Assembly (NCBI RefSeq): GCF_050947875.1
Contig: NC_134572.1
Span: forward strand, 120,337,105-120,401,104
Reading direction: 5' to 3'
Length of the DNA: 64,000 nt
DNA from: Dermacentor variabilis
Taxonomy: Eukaryota > Arthropoda > Arachnida > Ixodida > Ixodidae
Each line of letters opens with the position of its first letter. The first letter of the stretch is position 1. The notes below the pieces were generated by a model. That model worked only from the letters and a program-made list of their open reading frames with translations. It had not been told where the DNA came from and did not search any database. The position numbers and the translations under genes were made by a program. This document shows positions 36,484 to 48,299 of this stretch, piece after piece.

Positions 36484-37930
36484 ACGTGTGCCCTGTAGGC
36501 AAGCTCTCCCAAGTAACAAAAGACCTAATACAGAACCGACAAAGAATGAAAGTGTGAAGAGATAACATAGAATTCGCGGAACTGTAAAAACTAACCAACA
36601 AGGCGAAAACAAGTGATATTAGAAATTATAACGTGAGAAAGACTCAAAAAGACGTAAAAACGGACGCTGCCTGAAATCACTGCAGTGAGAAGGAAACTTG
36701 GCACAGGACCAACCAAGCTGTATGCACCGAAAGATAAGCAGGGCGATATCATCAGCAATCTCGAAGGTATAGTAAAAGCAGCAGAAGAATTCTATGCTGA
36801 CCTGTACAGTACCCAGGGGACTCAGGATACTTCCATTCGAAACATTATTGAACAGGATACAGAAACTCCTCCTATATCTAGCGACAAGGTCAACAGGGCC
36901 TTGCAAGACATGAAACGGGGAAGAGCGGCAGGAGAAGAAGGAATAACAGTCGATTTAATGAAAGATGGAGGAGACTTAATGCTTGGAAAACCTGCGGCTC
37001 TCTATACGAAGTGTCTATTGACTGCTATGGTCCTGGAAAACTGGAAGAATGCAAACATTATGCTAATCCACAAAGAGGGACACGCTAAAGAATAGAAAAA
37101 TTATAGGCCTCTTAGCTTACTCCCACTAATATGTAAAATGTTCACCAAGATAATCTCCAATAGAATAATGGCAACACGGGACTTTAGTCAACCAAGGGAA
37201 CAGGCGTGTTTCAGGAAGGAGTGCTCTACAATGGATCACATCCATGCCACCAATAAAGTAATTGAAAAATCCGCAGAGTACAATCAGCCTCTCTATATGG
37301 CTTGCATAGGTTACGAAAAGGCATTTGATTTAGTTGAGATACCAGCAGTCATGTAGTCATTACGTAATCAAGGAGCGTAGACGGCTAACGTAAATATCTT
37401 GGAAATATCTACAGAGATTTCATAGGTACCTTAATTCTACACAAGAAAAGTAAAAAAGATACCGATAAAGAAAGGCGTCAGGCAAGGAGACACAATCTCT
37501 TTTATGCTATTCACTGCGTGCTTGGAGGAAGTATTCAAGCTATTAAACTGGGAAGGCTTAGTAGTAGGATCGATGGTGAATATCTCATCAACGTTCGGTT
37601 TGCCTATGACATTGTTCTATTCAGCAACACTGCAGACAAGTTACAACTGACGGATGACCTTAACAGAGAGTGTAAGTGTGGGGTTAGGGCTTATTATGCA
37701 GAAGACAAAGATAATTCTGAATGACCATGCAAGGAAACAAGAGTTCAGGATCGCCAGCCAGCGTCCAGAGTCTGTGAAAAAGTACATTTACCTAGGTCAA
37801 TTAATCACAGGGAACCTTGATCATGAGAAGGAAATTCACAGAAGAATCCAAATGGGTTGGATTGCACACGGCAGACATTGTGAGCTTCTGATTGGAAGCT
37901 TACCGTTATATTTGAAAAGGAAGGTGTAAA
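36484..37930 (+). pseudogene. RTE reverse transcriptase region, copy 2 (catalytically dead)
   Basis: Pieces in order are a broken linker (36490-36680), DIISNLEGIVKAAEEFYADL, NANIMLIHKEGHAKE-stop (37093-37095), KNYRPLSLL, ACFRKECSTMDHIHA, motif A, KKGVRQGDTIS, motif C and YYAEDKDN / KKYIYLGQLITG. Motif A reads CIGYEKAFDLV: Gly (37309-37311) replaces the catalytic Asp. Motif C reads VRFAYDIVLFS, with Tyr (37605-37607) replacing the first Asp of the FADD pair. Stops also occur after IPAVM and within the following helix. Either substitution alone should abolish polymerisation. Confidence 0.85.
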
Positions 37931-38358
37931 ATCAGTGCATTTTACCGGTGCTGACGTATGGGGCAGAGACTTGGACACTGACAAGGAAGCTTGAGAAGAA
38001 GCTAAGGACCACGCAAAGAGCGATGGAATGAGGAATGCTGGGCATAACGTTAAGAGACAGAAAGAAAGCTGTTTGGACCAGAGAGCAAACCAATATAGCC
38101 GATATTCTGATTGACATTAAGAGAAAAAAATGCGCTAAACAGGTCATGTAATTCGCAGGTTAGATAACCGTTGGAACATTAGGGTTACAGAATGGGCACC
38201 AAGAGAAGGGAAGCGTTGTATAGGGCGGCAGAAGTCTAGGTGGTGTCATGAAATTAGGAAATTTGCAGCTGCTATAGTTAGAATCGGTTGGCGCAGGACA
38301 GGGGTAATTGGCGATTGCATAGAGAGGCCTTCGTCCTTCGGCGGACCTAAAATAGGCT
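37931..38358 (+). pseudogene. RTE C-terminal region, copy 2
   Basis: Translation in changing frames recovers PVLTYGAETWTLTRKL, a degenerate basic block around RKKAVWTREQ, and a RGRQK-type block (gggcggcagaagtctaggtgg, 38222-38242), matching the C-terminus of copy 1 in order. Several stops and single-base shifts are present, so no continuous frame remains. Confidence 0.7.
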
Positions 38359-38379
38359 GCTGCTGGTGGTGATGATGGT

Positions 38380-39021
38380 ATTCTTGTGTCGGATAAAATG
38401 GTAATTGCAATTTTGTGAGCTCTTGTATGCCTATCTGTGCACGCGTCTTACTGTTCAAAGCGAACACGAATTAACTCCAGCTCACATCTCTTGGCCACAA
38501 TTGAATTCGCCACAACTATATCGAAAGGAATCGTTTCGAAATCGTAGACTTTTACGCCAAAATTTTGCTAGGGGTAATAACTAACTAGAGAATTTGCGCC
38601 GATTTCGAAAAGTGTGCAACAAAGCAACTAAGTCCCCGCTTCGCAGCACATAGGCACAATTGTAAGTGGTGAGCATCCCAAATTCCTAACGAAAAGCTCA
38701 TTAGCCTGAACTTCATTAAAAAAAAATGTGCGCAAGAGATTAATAGCTTGCATCAGAGATAACGCCGCCTCCTTATCCTCGCTGGGTCTGTCAAAACAAA
38801 GCGATGATAATGAGAGTCTCATACTAAAACGGCGCACGTTAAACCTACGAATCGAAAATCGACGCCGAAAAGATCCCTAACTTTGCAGTCCCACATAAAT
38901 TAAATGAAATATATATGCAGTGCCCAAAGTAGAAATGGTCGGGTCACTCGGGCCTGTCGATTGCCGAGCTGACTTCCTTCATCCATTTTCCCGGTGCACG
39001 GAAACAACCAAAAGCCGCCTC
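38380..39021. other. Unassigned region right of RTE copy 2
   Basis: No gene or repeat is supported. Near 38835 a gcgcacgttaaacc word recalls the 3' box of the tRNA-derived SINEs but lacks the rest of the element. Confidence 0.4.
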
Positions 39022-39160
39022 CGCTTCACGTGAGCTGAATGGAACTACTGCGATGTGCAGCACTCAATCCTTTCATGCGAACCTCCTGCTTTCCACTTGC
39101 AACGCCTGGTCACGTTGCGTGAGACTTTGAAAAGGTTGATGCGGAATTCATAGCCTCGGG
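39022..39160 (+). repeat. Dispersed repeat, copy 2 (pair with 6.3 kb)
   Basis: It carries cacgtgagctgaatg (39027), caacgcctggtcacgtt (39100) and ctttgaaaagg, followed by ggaattca, in the same order and almost the same spacing as 6300-6440. A T-run follows at 39165-39174. The family is not recognised. Confidence 0.5.
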
Positions 39161-42100
39161 GTGTTTTTTTTTTATTCGGTGTGCTCCCCTCTATGGCAGC
39201 CTAGCCGCCGAAGTCACGTGCACTAGAGGTACTTGTGGATGCAGGGCAACAATATACGGAAGCCGCTCTAGGAGCAGTAAGCATTACTGTGAGCGTAAGA
39301 AAATCAAAACAACCACGAATTCAATTTCTCCGCGCGTGTCGCAATAGCTTCCGAGTGAATGCATTCTAACCATAATATAAGAGTGCATTTCAGTTTCGCT
39401 TTGTTTCAATGGGGGCTGCGTAGAAAAGGAATTTCTTTTATGGCTGGTGGAGTTGCTGATCCCTCTGCGAGAAGTGGTTGGTTATATGACTGGGTATTCC
39501 AGCGTTAGATTATAGGAAATCAAGAAGACGTAATTAAACTAATGTGAGGGCTGATGTAGGTGTGCGTATGCAATGAATCTTTTGCGTGGTTTTTCTTACG
39601 TCTTGTTGGAAATTGCGTTTTTGTTTGTATAGTGAGTTTCTAAGTGGCCATACAGAATCTGTGTGCATTTAAATTCTATAAGGTTAACCTTAAATTTTAC
39701 AACTGAGCACAGTGATAGCAGGCTCTGGTATAACTTACGCTCCCGTTTTTTAAGGTATTATAAAAGAAGCTAAAGTAATTTTGAATCCTACCACAGCTAC
39801 GGACGCCACGAAAGACTAAACGACGTGGTTGTTAGCATACATCTTTAGCGAACGTCATATTTCTACATATTCATGGCCAATTAATTCCAGTTTTTCGTCT
39901 TTTTCAGCACAGCGAACATTTCTAAGGAATGTTTGCTGAAATGTTTGCCGTAAACAATTGATTAGGGAGTCTAAGAATCAATTTGAGTTTAGGAGTAATT
40001 GAGAAAGCAAGACATGCTGACTGAGCTTCAAGTTCATTACAAAAAGTCTGTAATATCATTAATAATATCCAGAATATCTGAAGGTTGCGCCAGACTTTGG
40101 AGTAGTATGAGCAGGATTCCGCCTACGTAACTATATTTCGGGGATGGGTAGCAATGTTTACGGAGCTGCGAGCTTCGTCTATATGATCGGATGCCATGGA
40201 AGCCTCATAAATGCACCCTACAAACATGAATAAACGTCAGAACGAAGCAATTACAGCGACAATGTTGGTTTGTACATGTCTGTATGTGTACATTCTATTG
40301 GGATCTGGCATGAAAACGCCCTGGCTGTCGCTTTTATTATTTTTTTATTTACACGCTTGCGTGCATGTCCATTTTATTGTTCATAAACCAGCATATGTTC
40401 CACGCGCTCAAGAAATAAAGAATTAGTTTGCAGTTTACCCTTTGATTGTCTCCGTATTTTTGCCTGTCCCACGTATCAACTGAAACCGTTTACAGCCATT
40501 CCAAACCCACTTGCCCAAAGATGATGTATTCACGAGTTGATAATGCAGCCACTTTCTCAAGCATGCATCGCACTTACAACTCCGAGCGGAATCGAAGATT
40601 TAGTCTACGAAAAGAACGCGGAATGGATTCCTTCGTTACCTAACGGTAGAACTTAATCAGCTTAAATAAAATGCAACTTTGAGTATTGTTCATCTTATCA
40701 GGGTGACAGTGACACGCCAAGGGTCGGTTATTGTCAGTGAATGCTATACAGGCTTTCATTCTTAGTTTCAAGTGCTAGGTACAATAAATGAACACCTTTG
40801 TTGGTAACGCTTGTTGGTATAGATAGCATATATCTGGCAGAATTAGCCTAAATATGTAAGCACTACTGCGGAAAAAAAAACAATTTTTTGAAACTATATT
40901 CCACAATTAGGTTTGAAAGTCGCTAAAACGCTCACCCTAAAATGAAAAGCAAGATCAGTTGTAGTAGTCGCTTACGAAGCTGAGGCAATAAAACTATTTA
41001 CAATAAGTACGCTGGTCGTTTGTTTCTTGTTTTGCTCCAATCTTGCAATTCCGTTAAAAATAATGCAACCACCTTTGACGAACATTGGTCTTCCTATCGA
41101 AACGTTGGCCAGCCTTTCTGGGGCAACTTATCCCGGTTCATAAGCTTTATACCACAGCGTGCTATTCCATCTGTCAGCCCCTTTCTTGATTTTGGAACTC
41201 CTTTATAAAAGAATTTTGATGATGTAGCTTCAATTGCTACTCCAAGAGTGTGACCTGACCGTTATAATAGTATCAGAAATGAAACACTTTCCTACTAGAA
41301 GAAACATAGTGATGTAAAGGAACGCAAGGAAAACTCATATATTTGTTGCCCATTGGTTATGGCAACTAGAGAAATGACCTAAAAATAAAAGAGCAAGACA
41401 TGAAATCTTGAACTAGTAAATGCAGAAAAGTGACATTGTTGAGAAAGTTGACTGCATCTACACAGACACAATTTCATTGACGGAGCGAACCAAATCGAGC
41501 AGCCAGACTAGTTTCTTGTTCAAGTGTGACATGTCTCCGTGACCTGCCTAATAAGTCCTTGTTAGAATTTTAGAGGAAAGCTAATTGCAATTTAAGCTCA
41601 GAAATAACCTGCAAGACTAGAATATATTGTAAGTTTGCGCCAGGTTTTCCCCATAATAGGTGGTATACCAACCCACCAAACCTACGACATTAGCTCACAA
41701 TCACTCACACCGACTACCTGAAACGACATGCTGCCTAAAATAAGAACGATTTAAATTCTACCAATAATAATAAGGCACTTCACATGCACTGCGCTCTCAA
41801 AATACATTAAAATCTTTTTCGGGGTTCTTCGCATACAGTTGACAGCCTGCTACAGTATATTAGTGGACGAGGTTTGTTTAGTTATCTATTATCCGGAAAC
41901 TCAATCAGTGGCGGGTCGATTGACACGCTAGGCCAGATCACCCATTCAAAGTCATTTCGGTGCAAGTTAGGGAACGTTTGGCGGCAATCACTGACTTTGA
42001 GACCATTCACTGCCAAGCGACTCGCAGCGTAGAGCTTTTGGACAGAAATGTGCTCCACTCATTAGGTTTCCGAATAACCTGCTCAAGAGCATCGCCTCAC

Positions 42101-43521
42101 AAAGGGGGGCGATGTTGGGCAAGGTCTTCGCAAAAGTGAGAAAAAAAAACGAAAAAAAAAAATTTGGAGCCAGTGATCCTATGCGAGAGAATGGAGCCAC
42201 AGGTCCCCTTTCAGATACATGGGCCCAAGGGACGCGAACCTAACGAGTTCAGTTTCAATGAATAGCTAATGGCCCAGGAAGGAACACGCCGCTAATGGCT
42301 TCATTGCGTCCAAGACTGGAGGGGACAGTGCCCGCAACTGTACCTCAGCTTAAACTTTCAGAATGAGTCGGGGAAGACTCTGCTGTAGTTGGGTGGAAGC
42401 CGCTGATTTCGGCAGTCCGCCAACAGTCTTGAGAAAAGGACCTGCGTAGCTGAACAATGAGACCGTTAACTTCTTACCTTGCAGAAGCAATTCTGCAAAT
42501 CAAAAACAATAGCCTTTCTCGTAGTCTTTAAATACCAAGAACGGTACTAAAAATAAAAATTGCGTAATTTCACAAGGTCTACGCAGTCGGTGCACAATCT
42601 GATTAGGCGTACCTACAACCACAATATAAGTCCTTTCTTACACATGCAACGTAACCTGCTCTTTACAAACGGCCTCGCTGCAAAATACGTCTGCCATCGG
42701 CAATAGACCTTCAACATGCCATTACATTGAAAATCAGTCCAGAAAATCGATAGCGCACTTCTGGACGCATTTTGAGTCTTTTGAACGGAAAAAGGTGCTT
42801 AACACAGTGTTTCTATAAAATGGTAAAGTTTTCTATACCGGCTCACTTCAGTTCTTTAAATACACGTTCCACAAAGCCTTTGTTCTTAATTAGTGAAAAC
42901 ATTAAGTTAGGAATGGTAACCAACTTTATTTCTCTAATGGCAAAATACACTTTTTTATCAAGGTAACTGAAACAAATTCTTCACCTTTATACCTGTTCTC
43001 GGAGAATGAACTTGACGCATTACAATGAAATGTTGCTTGAGTTTAAACTCCTTTAGTGTAGTGCATAAATGTTTAGTGATTGGTTTGTCGAATTGTCTGA
43101 AGCTGTAAACTTCAATCTATATCGAAAACGCATTTACGCGCTTTGCGTTAAGTGTTCTCGCGCTTAAATCAGCATTGTGAGGCGTGAACTCGGCGTAGCA
43201 TAAGAACACCTTGTACATTACAGGGTTAATTGTAGGCCACTAATATAAAGTTTGTCCAGAAAAATTTCTTGCCCCATGCTTCGAATCATTTTAGCAGCCA
43301 TCACAAGCAAGCTGTTTTCCGGCACGCGTCTTGCACTAGCTTTGGTTATGTGCGATTTACTCTACGCTCAACGCTCTCCACAAATAAAATTGAAACGAAT
43401 ATAAAACTAACGACTACACATCATCATTTTAATTTTCACCAGCACCCTCTGCGCGAAGTTCCTGCGCTGCTCCACTAATGACATGATGGCTGTGTGGAAT
43501 CTGCCGCAATTTATGTCGTTC
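39161..43521. other. Unassigned AT-rich region
   Basis: More than four kilobases without a supported gene. Frames are at most 71 codons and show no domain. No tandem array, RT motif or SINE head was found. Confidence 0.45.
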
Positions 43522-43756
43522 TGTACAGCCGCCCTGATTTTTAATAATATAGCGCGAGCGTCGACTGAACTGCTGGTGAGCGCCTTATAACGGCGATAAG
43601 CGTGCAACAAGAGCGTGCAACAATGCGAGTGCAACAAGGCAACAAGGCTCGTGCGCGAACTCTCGCCTTGTTGCACGCTTATCGCCGTTATAAGGCGCTC
43701 ACCAGCAGTTCAGTCGACGCTCGCGCTATATTATTAAAAATCAGGGCGGCTGTACA
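43522..43756. mobile_element. Perfect 90-bp inverted repeat around a 55-base spacer
   Basis: The arms 43522-43611 and 43667-43756 are, as far as I can read, exact reverse complements over all 90 bases. They begin tgtacagccgccctg and end aagcgtgcaacaag. The spacer (43612-43666) repeats variants of gcgtgcaacaa two to three times, echoing the inner end of the arm. There is no coding capacity: the same peptide appears on both strands purely from the symmetry. The absence of arm divergence implies recent formation or active correction. It may be a foldback/MITE element, or a de novo palindrome made by template switching. An assembly artefact in which both strands were joined must also be considered. 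Confidence 0.9.
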
Positions 43757-45068
43757 ACATAATTTCACGCCGAAAATTATGCGAATTATGTGTAACGCAC
43801 AGTTCTTTCCTTTTTCGGCAGCTTATTTAATTTCGACAAATACTGATTCTTGGCCGCATGTACATCCATTCCTGCGGGGCAATGGTGATGCCACATTTCC
43901 AAATTTCTTCCCTCCTGCAACGCTTCGACCCTTTTATATACATCTCCAGGACACCTTCCGCTAGACATGGGCAGCAATGGAGGGACTTGTATTGCGTTGT
44001 CACTGAACTCACTAAGCATCCGTGACAGACCTAAAGTGCGACCGACTTATTGACCGGGACATTGGTGTCAACTCACGCGTCCGCACACTCAACAATGACA
44101 CTTTTCGTAGACTAAACATTTAATACTCGTTGGATCAGTTTTTCGAAAGGCGTATTGTGAAAAGGAGCCGAACTTCCAGCTTGTCAGCGTACGCAAGTTT
44201 CGGCAAAGGCACAATGCTCGCTGTGCTGCAATCAGCTAGATTGGTGGCGTGGAGAGCCAGAGGACAGGCGCAGATTTAGTGGCCTAGAGCCGACCAATTT
44301 GTTCTTATCACTATCAAGCCTTTTACTCCTTCTTACGTCAGTCTATACAGAAAAAAGAATGCACAGTCACTGCAGCAGCGCCATGAGCCTGCTTACGGTA
44401 TCGACGGCATCGCAGCAAAAGCAGGAACGGCCGGCTACGCTCACTGGACACTGTTGCGTTTGCTCGGTGGCACGTTCATATCAGCAGGCGTAAAGCAATG
44501 AACCGGAAAGACCAGCAAGGCTAGAATTCCCTGCTTTCTTGTTCGTACCGACGACCTTTTCTTTCATTTCTGGTTCTTGCTCGCTCTTTCTCTCTGAGCC
44601 CCTTGTAACCTCCAGATGCAATATTACCGCTGCGCAGTGCAGTTGTTTTTGCCTCCTCACCTCTGTTCCTAAGGGGAAAGCACCGCATACGACGCTGCAT
44701 CGATCAGTGCTCCTTTAGCGTTGCCCGATACATAAGCTCAGTGCCCAAAGGAGCTGAACGCTTGGAGTAACGGGAGCAACGTGGAGATAAGCTGGTAGAT
44801 GGAGGTTTCCGCCTTCCTGAAGCTTTCTTGCGTGGACTATTCAGTCAAGCAACGAACATTTGTCTTTGCTTACACCGTTGCTTAGAGGACACCTGACAAA
44901 GTTGTGTACTTGCAGAGCTTCACGAAGCCATCTTGTTCGGTAAAAAAAAGAAAAAGAGTCGAGAAGCCAGATAAAAAAGAAAGGAAGTACGGAAAAAAGA
45001 TGGAAATCATTCATACAAGAGAGTGCGCCATAAGATACCGTCAAGACACTAGGGTGGATTGAAGGTAT
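43757..45068. other. Unassigned region
   Basis: No gene is supported. Flanking the palindrome, aattatgt-type words on the right (43760-43800) loosely mirror aatttatgt on the left (43508), hinting that a decayed outer palindrome may surround the perfect one. Confidence 0.4.
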
Positions 45069-45291
45069 CTGTGCTCATAGGTGCTGGTGTAGCACTTTGC
45101 CATAGCAAGAAATTCTATGGTGAATTGACATGCTGCTCACCCGCTATGCTGTCTGGGTATTCTGTCCTTTCCTTCTGCGGCCCACTTCGGCGAAAGAGAA
45201 CGCCGAACTGCCCTTGCATATACACTGTTTTGTTCCTTTGTCGAACACGACGCGCTATGGCAAAGTGCGACACCAGCACCTATGAACACAG
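45069..45291. mobile_element. Terminal-inverted-repeat element of about 223 bp
   Basis: Termini of 38 bases (45069-45106 and 45254-45291) are inverted complements with two mismatches; the arm contains ataggtgctggtgt and cactttgccatagc. The interior (147 bases) is unrelated between halves and non-coding. The size and layout fit a MITE, that is, a non-autonomous DNA transposon. I could not establish a target-site duplication, and the transposase superfamily is unknown. Confidence 0.65.
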
Positions 45292-45451
45292 AATGTAGCG
45301 CATTATCCTGACAGCTGAAATCTGTCGGACACCTTCCGATAAACCAGGTCAGTGGTAAACTGCGGAGACGAAAAAGGGGAGGGAAGGTACAGTGAAAGAA
45401 CAGCTCCGAGAGGCAGTGCAACTGAACAAATTTTCGTGCCGTGAGTGTTAA

Positions 45452-46770
45452 GCACAAGAGAGAGAGAGAGAGAGAGAGAGATAGGGAACCCTTTAATGAA
45501 AGGCAGAGATCTCAGCCGACGTACAGAAAACGCTGACATGCTACTCTGCGTAGGGAAGGGCATTTGGGCGAGAGAAAGAGAAATAAGGAGGCGCAAAAGA
45601 AAGGAATGATGTAAAAAAATGGGCACTGAGTTTTCTGGGTCATGGGAAATGGCGTGCTGTGGTAAAATCCCTCAGTGTATGCACCGTCCTACAATGCGGT
45701 GACAGAATTCACTGCATGGAAGGTACATGTTGGTGACAGGCTAGAACTAAAGGTTGTCGAGTTGACCAATGTCTTCTAAGTGTGGAAGTAAAAAGTTCAT
45801 CGCACGCCTCTTTCGCGAGAGACAGGCTAAAGGGCCTAAGACACAGTCAAATGACAAAAGTCTCTGCGTAAGCGAATGCATGAAATGTTCATAAAAAGCA
45901 CACTCGTCGGCTTGCGCTCGACAGTAAAACAGGATATGCTGCATGGTTCCAATTGAGCCATAGTTGTTACAGTGGGGACTTGTTACTTGGCCGAAGCGGT
46001 ACCGTAAGCCGTTTCCATAGGCGGCGTTCAGGCGAAGACGATGATATAGAGTTTGCAAATGGCGAGGAATGTTCGATGGGAGTATGGATTTGAGATTTGG
46101 GTCGATTGAGTAAAGGAAAGGGTGAAGTTGGGTCGGCAAGCTCGACAGCCGGTCCTTCAGATGCAAATCTTTTAGCTAGTTAGGAAGCATCAGAACCAGT
46201 GAAATAAATCCGCTTATAGTTTTGGTGTTGAAGACCTTTGCGTGCCGTTTTATCTGCTTTTTCGTTGGCCAGAATGCCACAATGAGCAGGTATCCGCTGA
46301 AATTTGATACAGTGGCCTGATGCAATGTCTAAGTGATGTAAGTACGAAATTTCGAAAGAAACAGGCTGATGACTATTTTTTAACAGACTGCACAATTTTT
46401 GTAGTGCTCCTTTAGAGTCAGTGAATACCGCCCATTGATCACGCGGTCTGCGCAGTATATAGAGGACAGCTTCTTTGATGCCGTGAAGTTCTGCTGTCAT
46501 TCGGGATGTCCTCCGCTGCAGCTGAAAAGGAAGCATTTGTCCTGTTGAGGGCATGTAAAGACCACAGGAGGAAGTCTCCCGAGTGGTTGAGGCATCAGCG
46601 TAGATGTGGGTGTGCTGAGTATGTTTCTCGGCTAAATAGAGGAGAGTCGTCACCGACAAGTTAACTTCATGATAATGGAACCACAAAGTGATTTCCACGG
46701 AAGTGGACATGTGTGTAAGTCTTGTATGCTGTGACTCAACTACAATGACTTAAAACTGCGCACTAACGAT
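45452..46770 (-). pseudogene. 3' half of an RNase H-bearing LINE with (CT)n tail
   Basis: Minus-strand reading. Frame 46180-46710 is a full RNase H domain with every catalytic residue visible: Asp39 in HIYADAST, Glu74 in TAELHGI, Asp98 in FTDSKGAL, His143 in IPAHCGI and Asp153 in NEKAD. A stop (TAA, near 46180) and then an extra A in an AAAA run at about 46167 move the reading to 45747-46166. That frame carries LQTLYHRLRLNAAYGN and a C-terminal zinc-like motif in which the second Cys is Tyr (HCNNY...HILFYC). A 3' UTR of about 270 bases follows, ending in a (CT)n run on this strand (45452-45481). RT and endonuclease are absent, so the copy is 5'-truncated. Light damage suggests a relatively young insertion. 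Confidence 0.85.
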
Positions 46771-46869
46771 GCCACAGATGCGCGTTTTTTTATATATATC
46801 GTGTAAAACCGATCTAAAAGGCCACCGAAACCAATCTATTTTTGTTTGTGGCTTAGGTAGAAGCTCTAT

Positions 46870-47060
46870 GTTACATTAGGGAGAAGAGAGAGAGAAAAAT
46901 AATTCATAGAACGACAGGGAGATCAACCAGAGGTAGTTCCGGTTGTGTAAGCGTCAAGAAAGGTAGATGGATAAATAAGAGAAACAGAGCAGAAGGGAAG
47001 AGGGAGCGGGAGACGAGAACAACGAATTGACCGCGCGCGCTAAAAAGTGGCGAAGTAATC
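46870..47060 (-). repeat. 3' UTR fragment of another (CT)n-tailed LINE
   Basis: The left end is gagaagagagagagaaaaat, the complement of a short CT tail. It is followed by aattcatagaacgacaggga and gatcaaccagaggtagttcc, text I associate with the 3' end of a common tick LINE read on the minus strand. No coding region follows, so only a short truncated copy is present. Confidence 0.4.
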
Positions 47061-47417
47061 ACAGTGCCGAGTAATGGCAATGAGTAACCGGAACAAGTTG
47101 ATCACGACACCGAGAAACGCGTTCCGAGGCTTTGAATATATTTGTGCACGTGACTGCATAAAACAATATTTACTTGTTTATTTGAATGATGTATCGCAAC
47201 ATCTGGAAACTTTAATCACCAATGCAATATTTCGCCGGCTTCTCCGCAGTCGTGAATTATGCAAATGCATAACAATTGATAGAGAAAATTGTAGTTGCGG
47301 CACTCTATAGGTTGCCTACAATTCGCGTGGCAGTAAATTGGAGCAAAAATGACAGACAATGAAACAAGATAGCAGGTTTATCATAGTTTGAGATAGAAAC
47401 GGAAGAAAACATGCAAG
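47061..47417. other. Unassigned DNA
   Basis: Nothing recognisable on either strand. Confidence 0.4.
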
Positions 47418-47505
47418 CATTCACAGACTCTTTACTAGCAGTTCACTGGTTAGCGCTAGCGTTCACAGACTCTTTGCTCTTTACTAGCTGTTCACTGGTT
47501 AGCGC
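47418..47505 (+). repeat. Local tandem duplication, about 40-bp unit
   Basis: The unit ttcacagactctttactagc plus agttcactggttagcgc occurs at 47418-47456 and again at 47460-47505. The second copy has an extra internal gctcttt and single-base changes. It is a simple two-copy duplication with no coding role. Confidence 0.85.
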
Positions 47506-48299
47506 CTCTAAATAGGAAAATAAAGATAAATAAATTGAGGTTTCACGCAAATCTACAATAAGAGACGCAGTACACAAGACGCCATAAAATAAAAATACGC
47601 ATGCAGACGCAACAGTATAACAGTAACCTAAAGAAACGAACAGAAATAACGAAATACATCAAGAAGAAATATTGTATTATTTTTGCGAAACCATCATAAT
47701 CGGGGTTATTTGAGACAAGCAGCCCTGCGGCATCCAGCTTTGCTATGCCGGTAAAGTTAAAGCTGCAAACTGAGGGAGCCAGCAAGGTTCTGAAGAACAG
47801 TAATCGCCAGACAACGGTGTCACACACAGACGTGAAGTTGGCCGCCGGTCCAACGCGAAAATTGTTCCTTTAAGGCCTGTTTCTATCTAGACTCTCTTTA
47901 AAGCAAAGAAAATTGTGCCGGGTTAACCTCCTTTACCACCGATCCCATACAGGAATTCGATAAACACTCCATTTCGGAAGAGCCAAAACTGCGGTCGTAA
48001 AAAGTTTCCCAATTGCCTCTACAGGCGAAAGAGTATAGCTTGGGGCGCAGTTGCAGACCAAGCTCTCATGAGAAATTGGGCTGTCGCAAGCATAGAAAGC
48101 ACAGGGCCGCGCAGTTTACGTTTAAATAGTGTGTCTTTAAGCGATATAGAAATAATGACCGGCGTTCTTAAGTGAAGGACTTCAACTTGTGCAAGATATC
48201 AATTGCCCAGATCCCGACGTGAAACTGAGGAACCTTTGCGAAGAGCGCAGTGGTATGGATTAAAATCCAGTGAGGGAAAAGGGAGATCCGTCTGCAAAA
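47506..48299. other. Unassigned DNA, possibly the 5' part of the LINE to the right
   Basis: One frame near 47985-48090 (text such as STGERVYSLG) could be a remnant of the linker that precedes the RT in the next element, but the similarity is too weak to extend the call. A hydrophobic minus frame (47543-47827) has no family match. Confidence 0.35.

Larger units (their letters stand above)
35355..38375 (+). mobile_element. Second RTE-clade LINE (copy 2, older subfamily)
   Basis: The element is collinear with the copy at 11.3 kb from the short leader (ctccctcac and ttggcc-tcctggtgcagta) to the end. It closes with tgctgctggtggtgatgatgg (38359-38379), an RTE-type simple tail, preceded by a cattgcatagagaggccttcgtcc-like segment that copy 1 lacks; copy 1 ends FALQWA. 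Protein text differs at many places (AYTVLTNGHILCYRG here, AYTVLKSGHVLCYRG there). The two are therefore separate subfamilies or anciently diverged, not a recent duplication. Many stops, frameshifts and catalytic substitutions show it is dead. Confidence 0.85.

Noticed and set aside
43407..43964. Two opposite-strand frames encoding the same peptide segment
   Set aside because: Pure consequence of the perfect palindrome at 43522-43756, not a duplicated gene.
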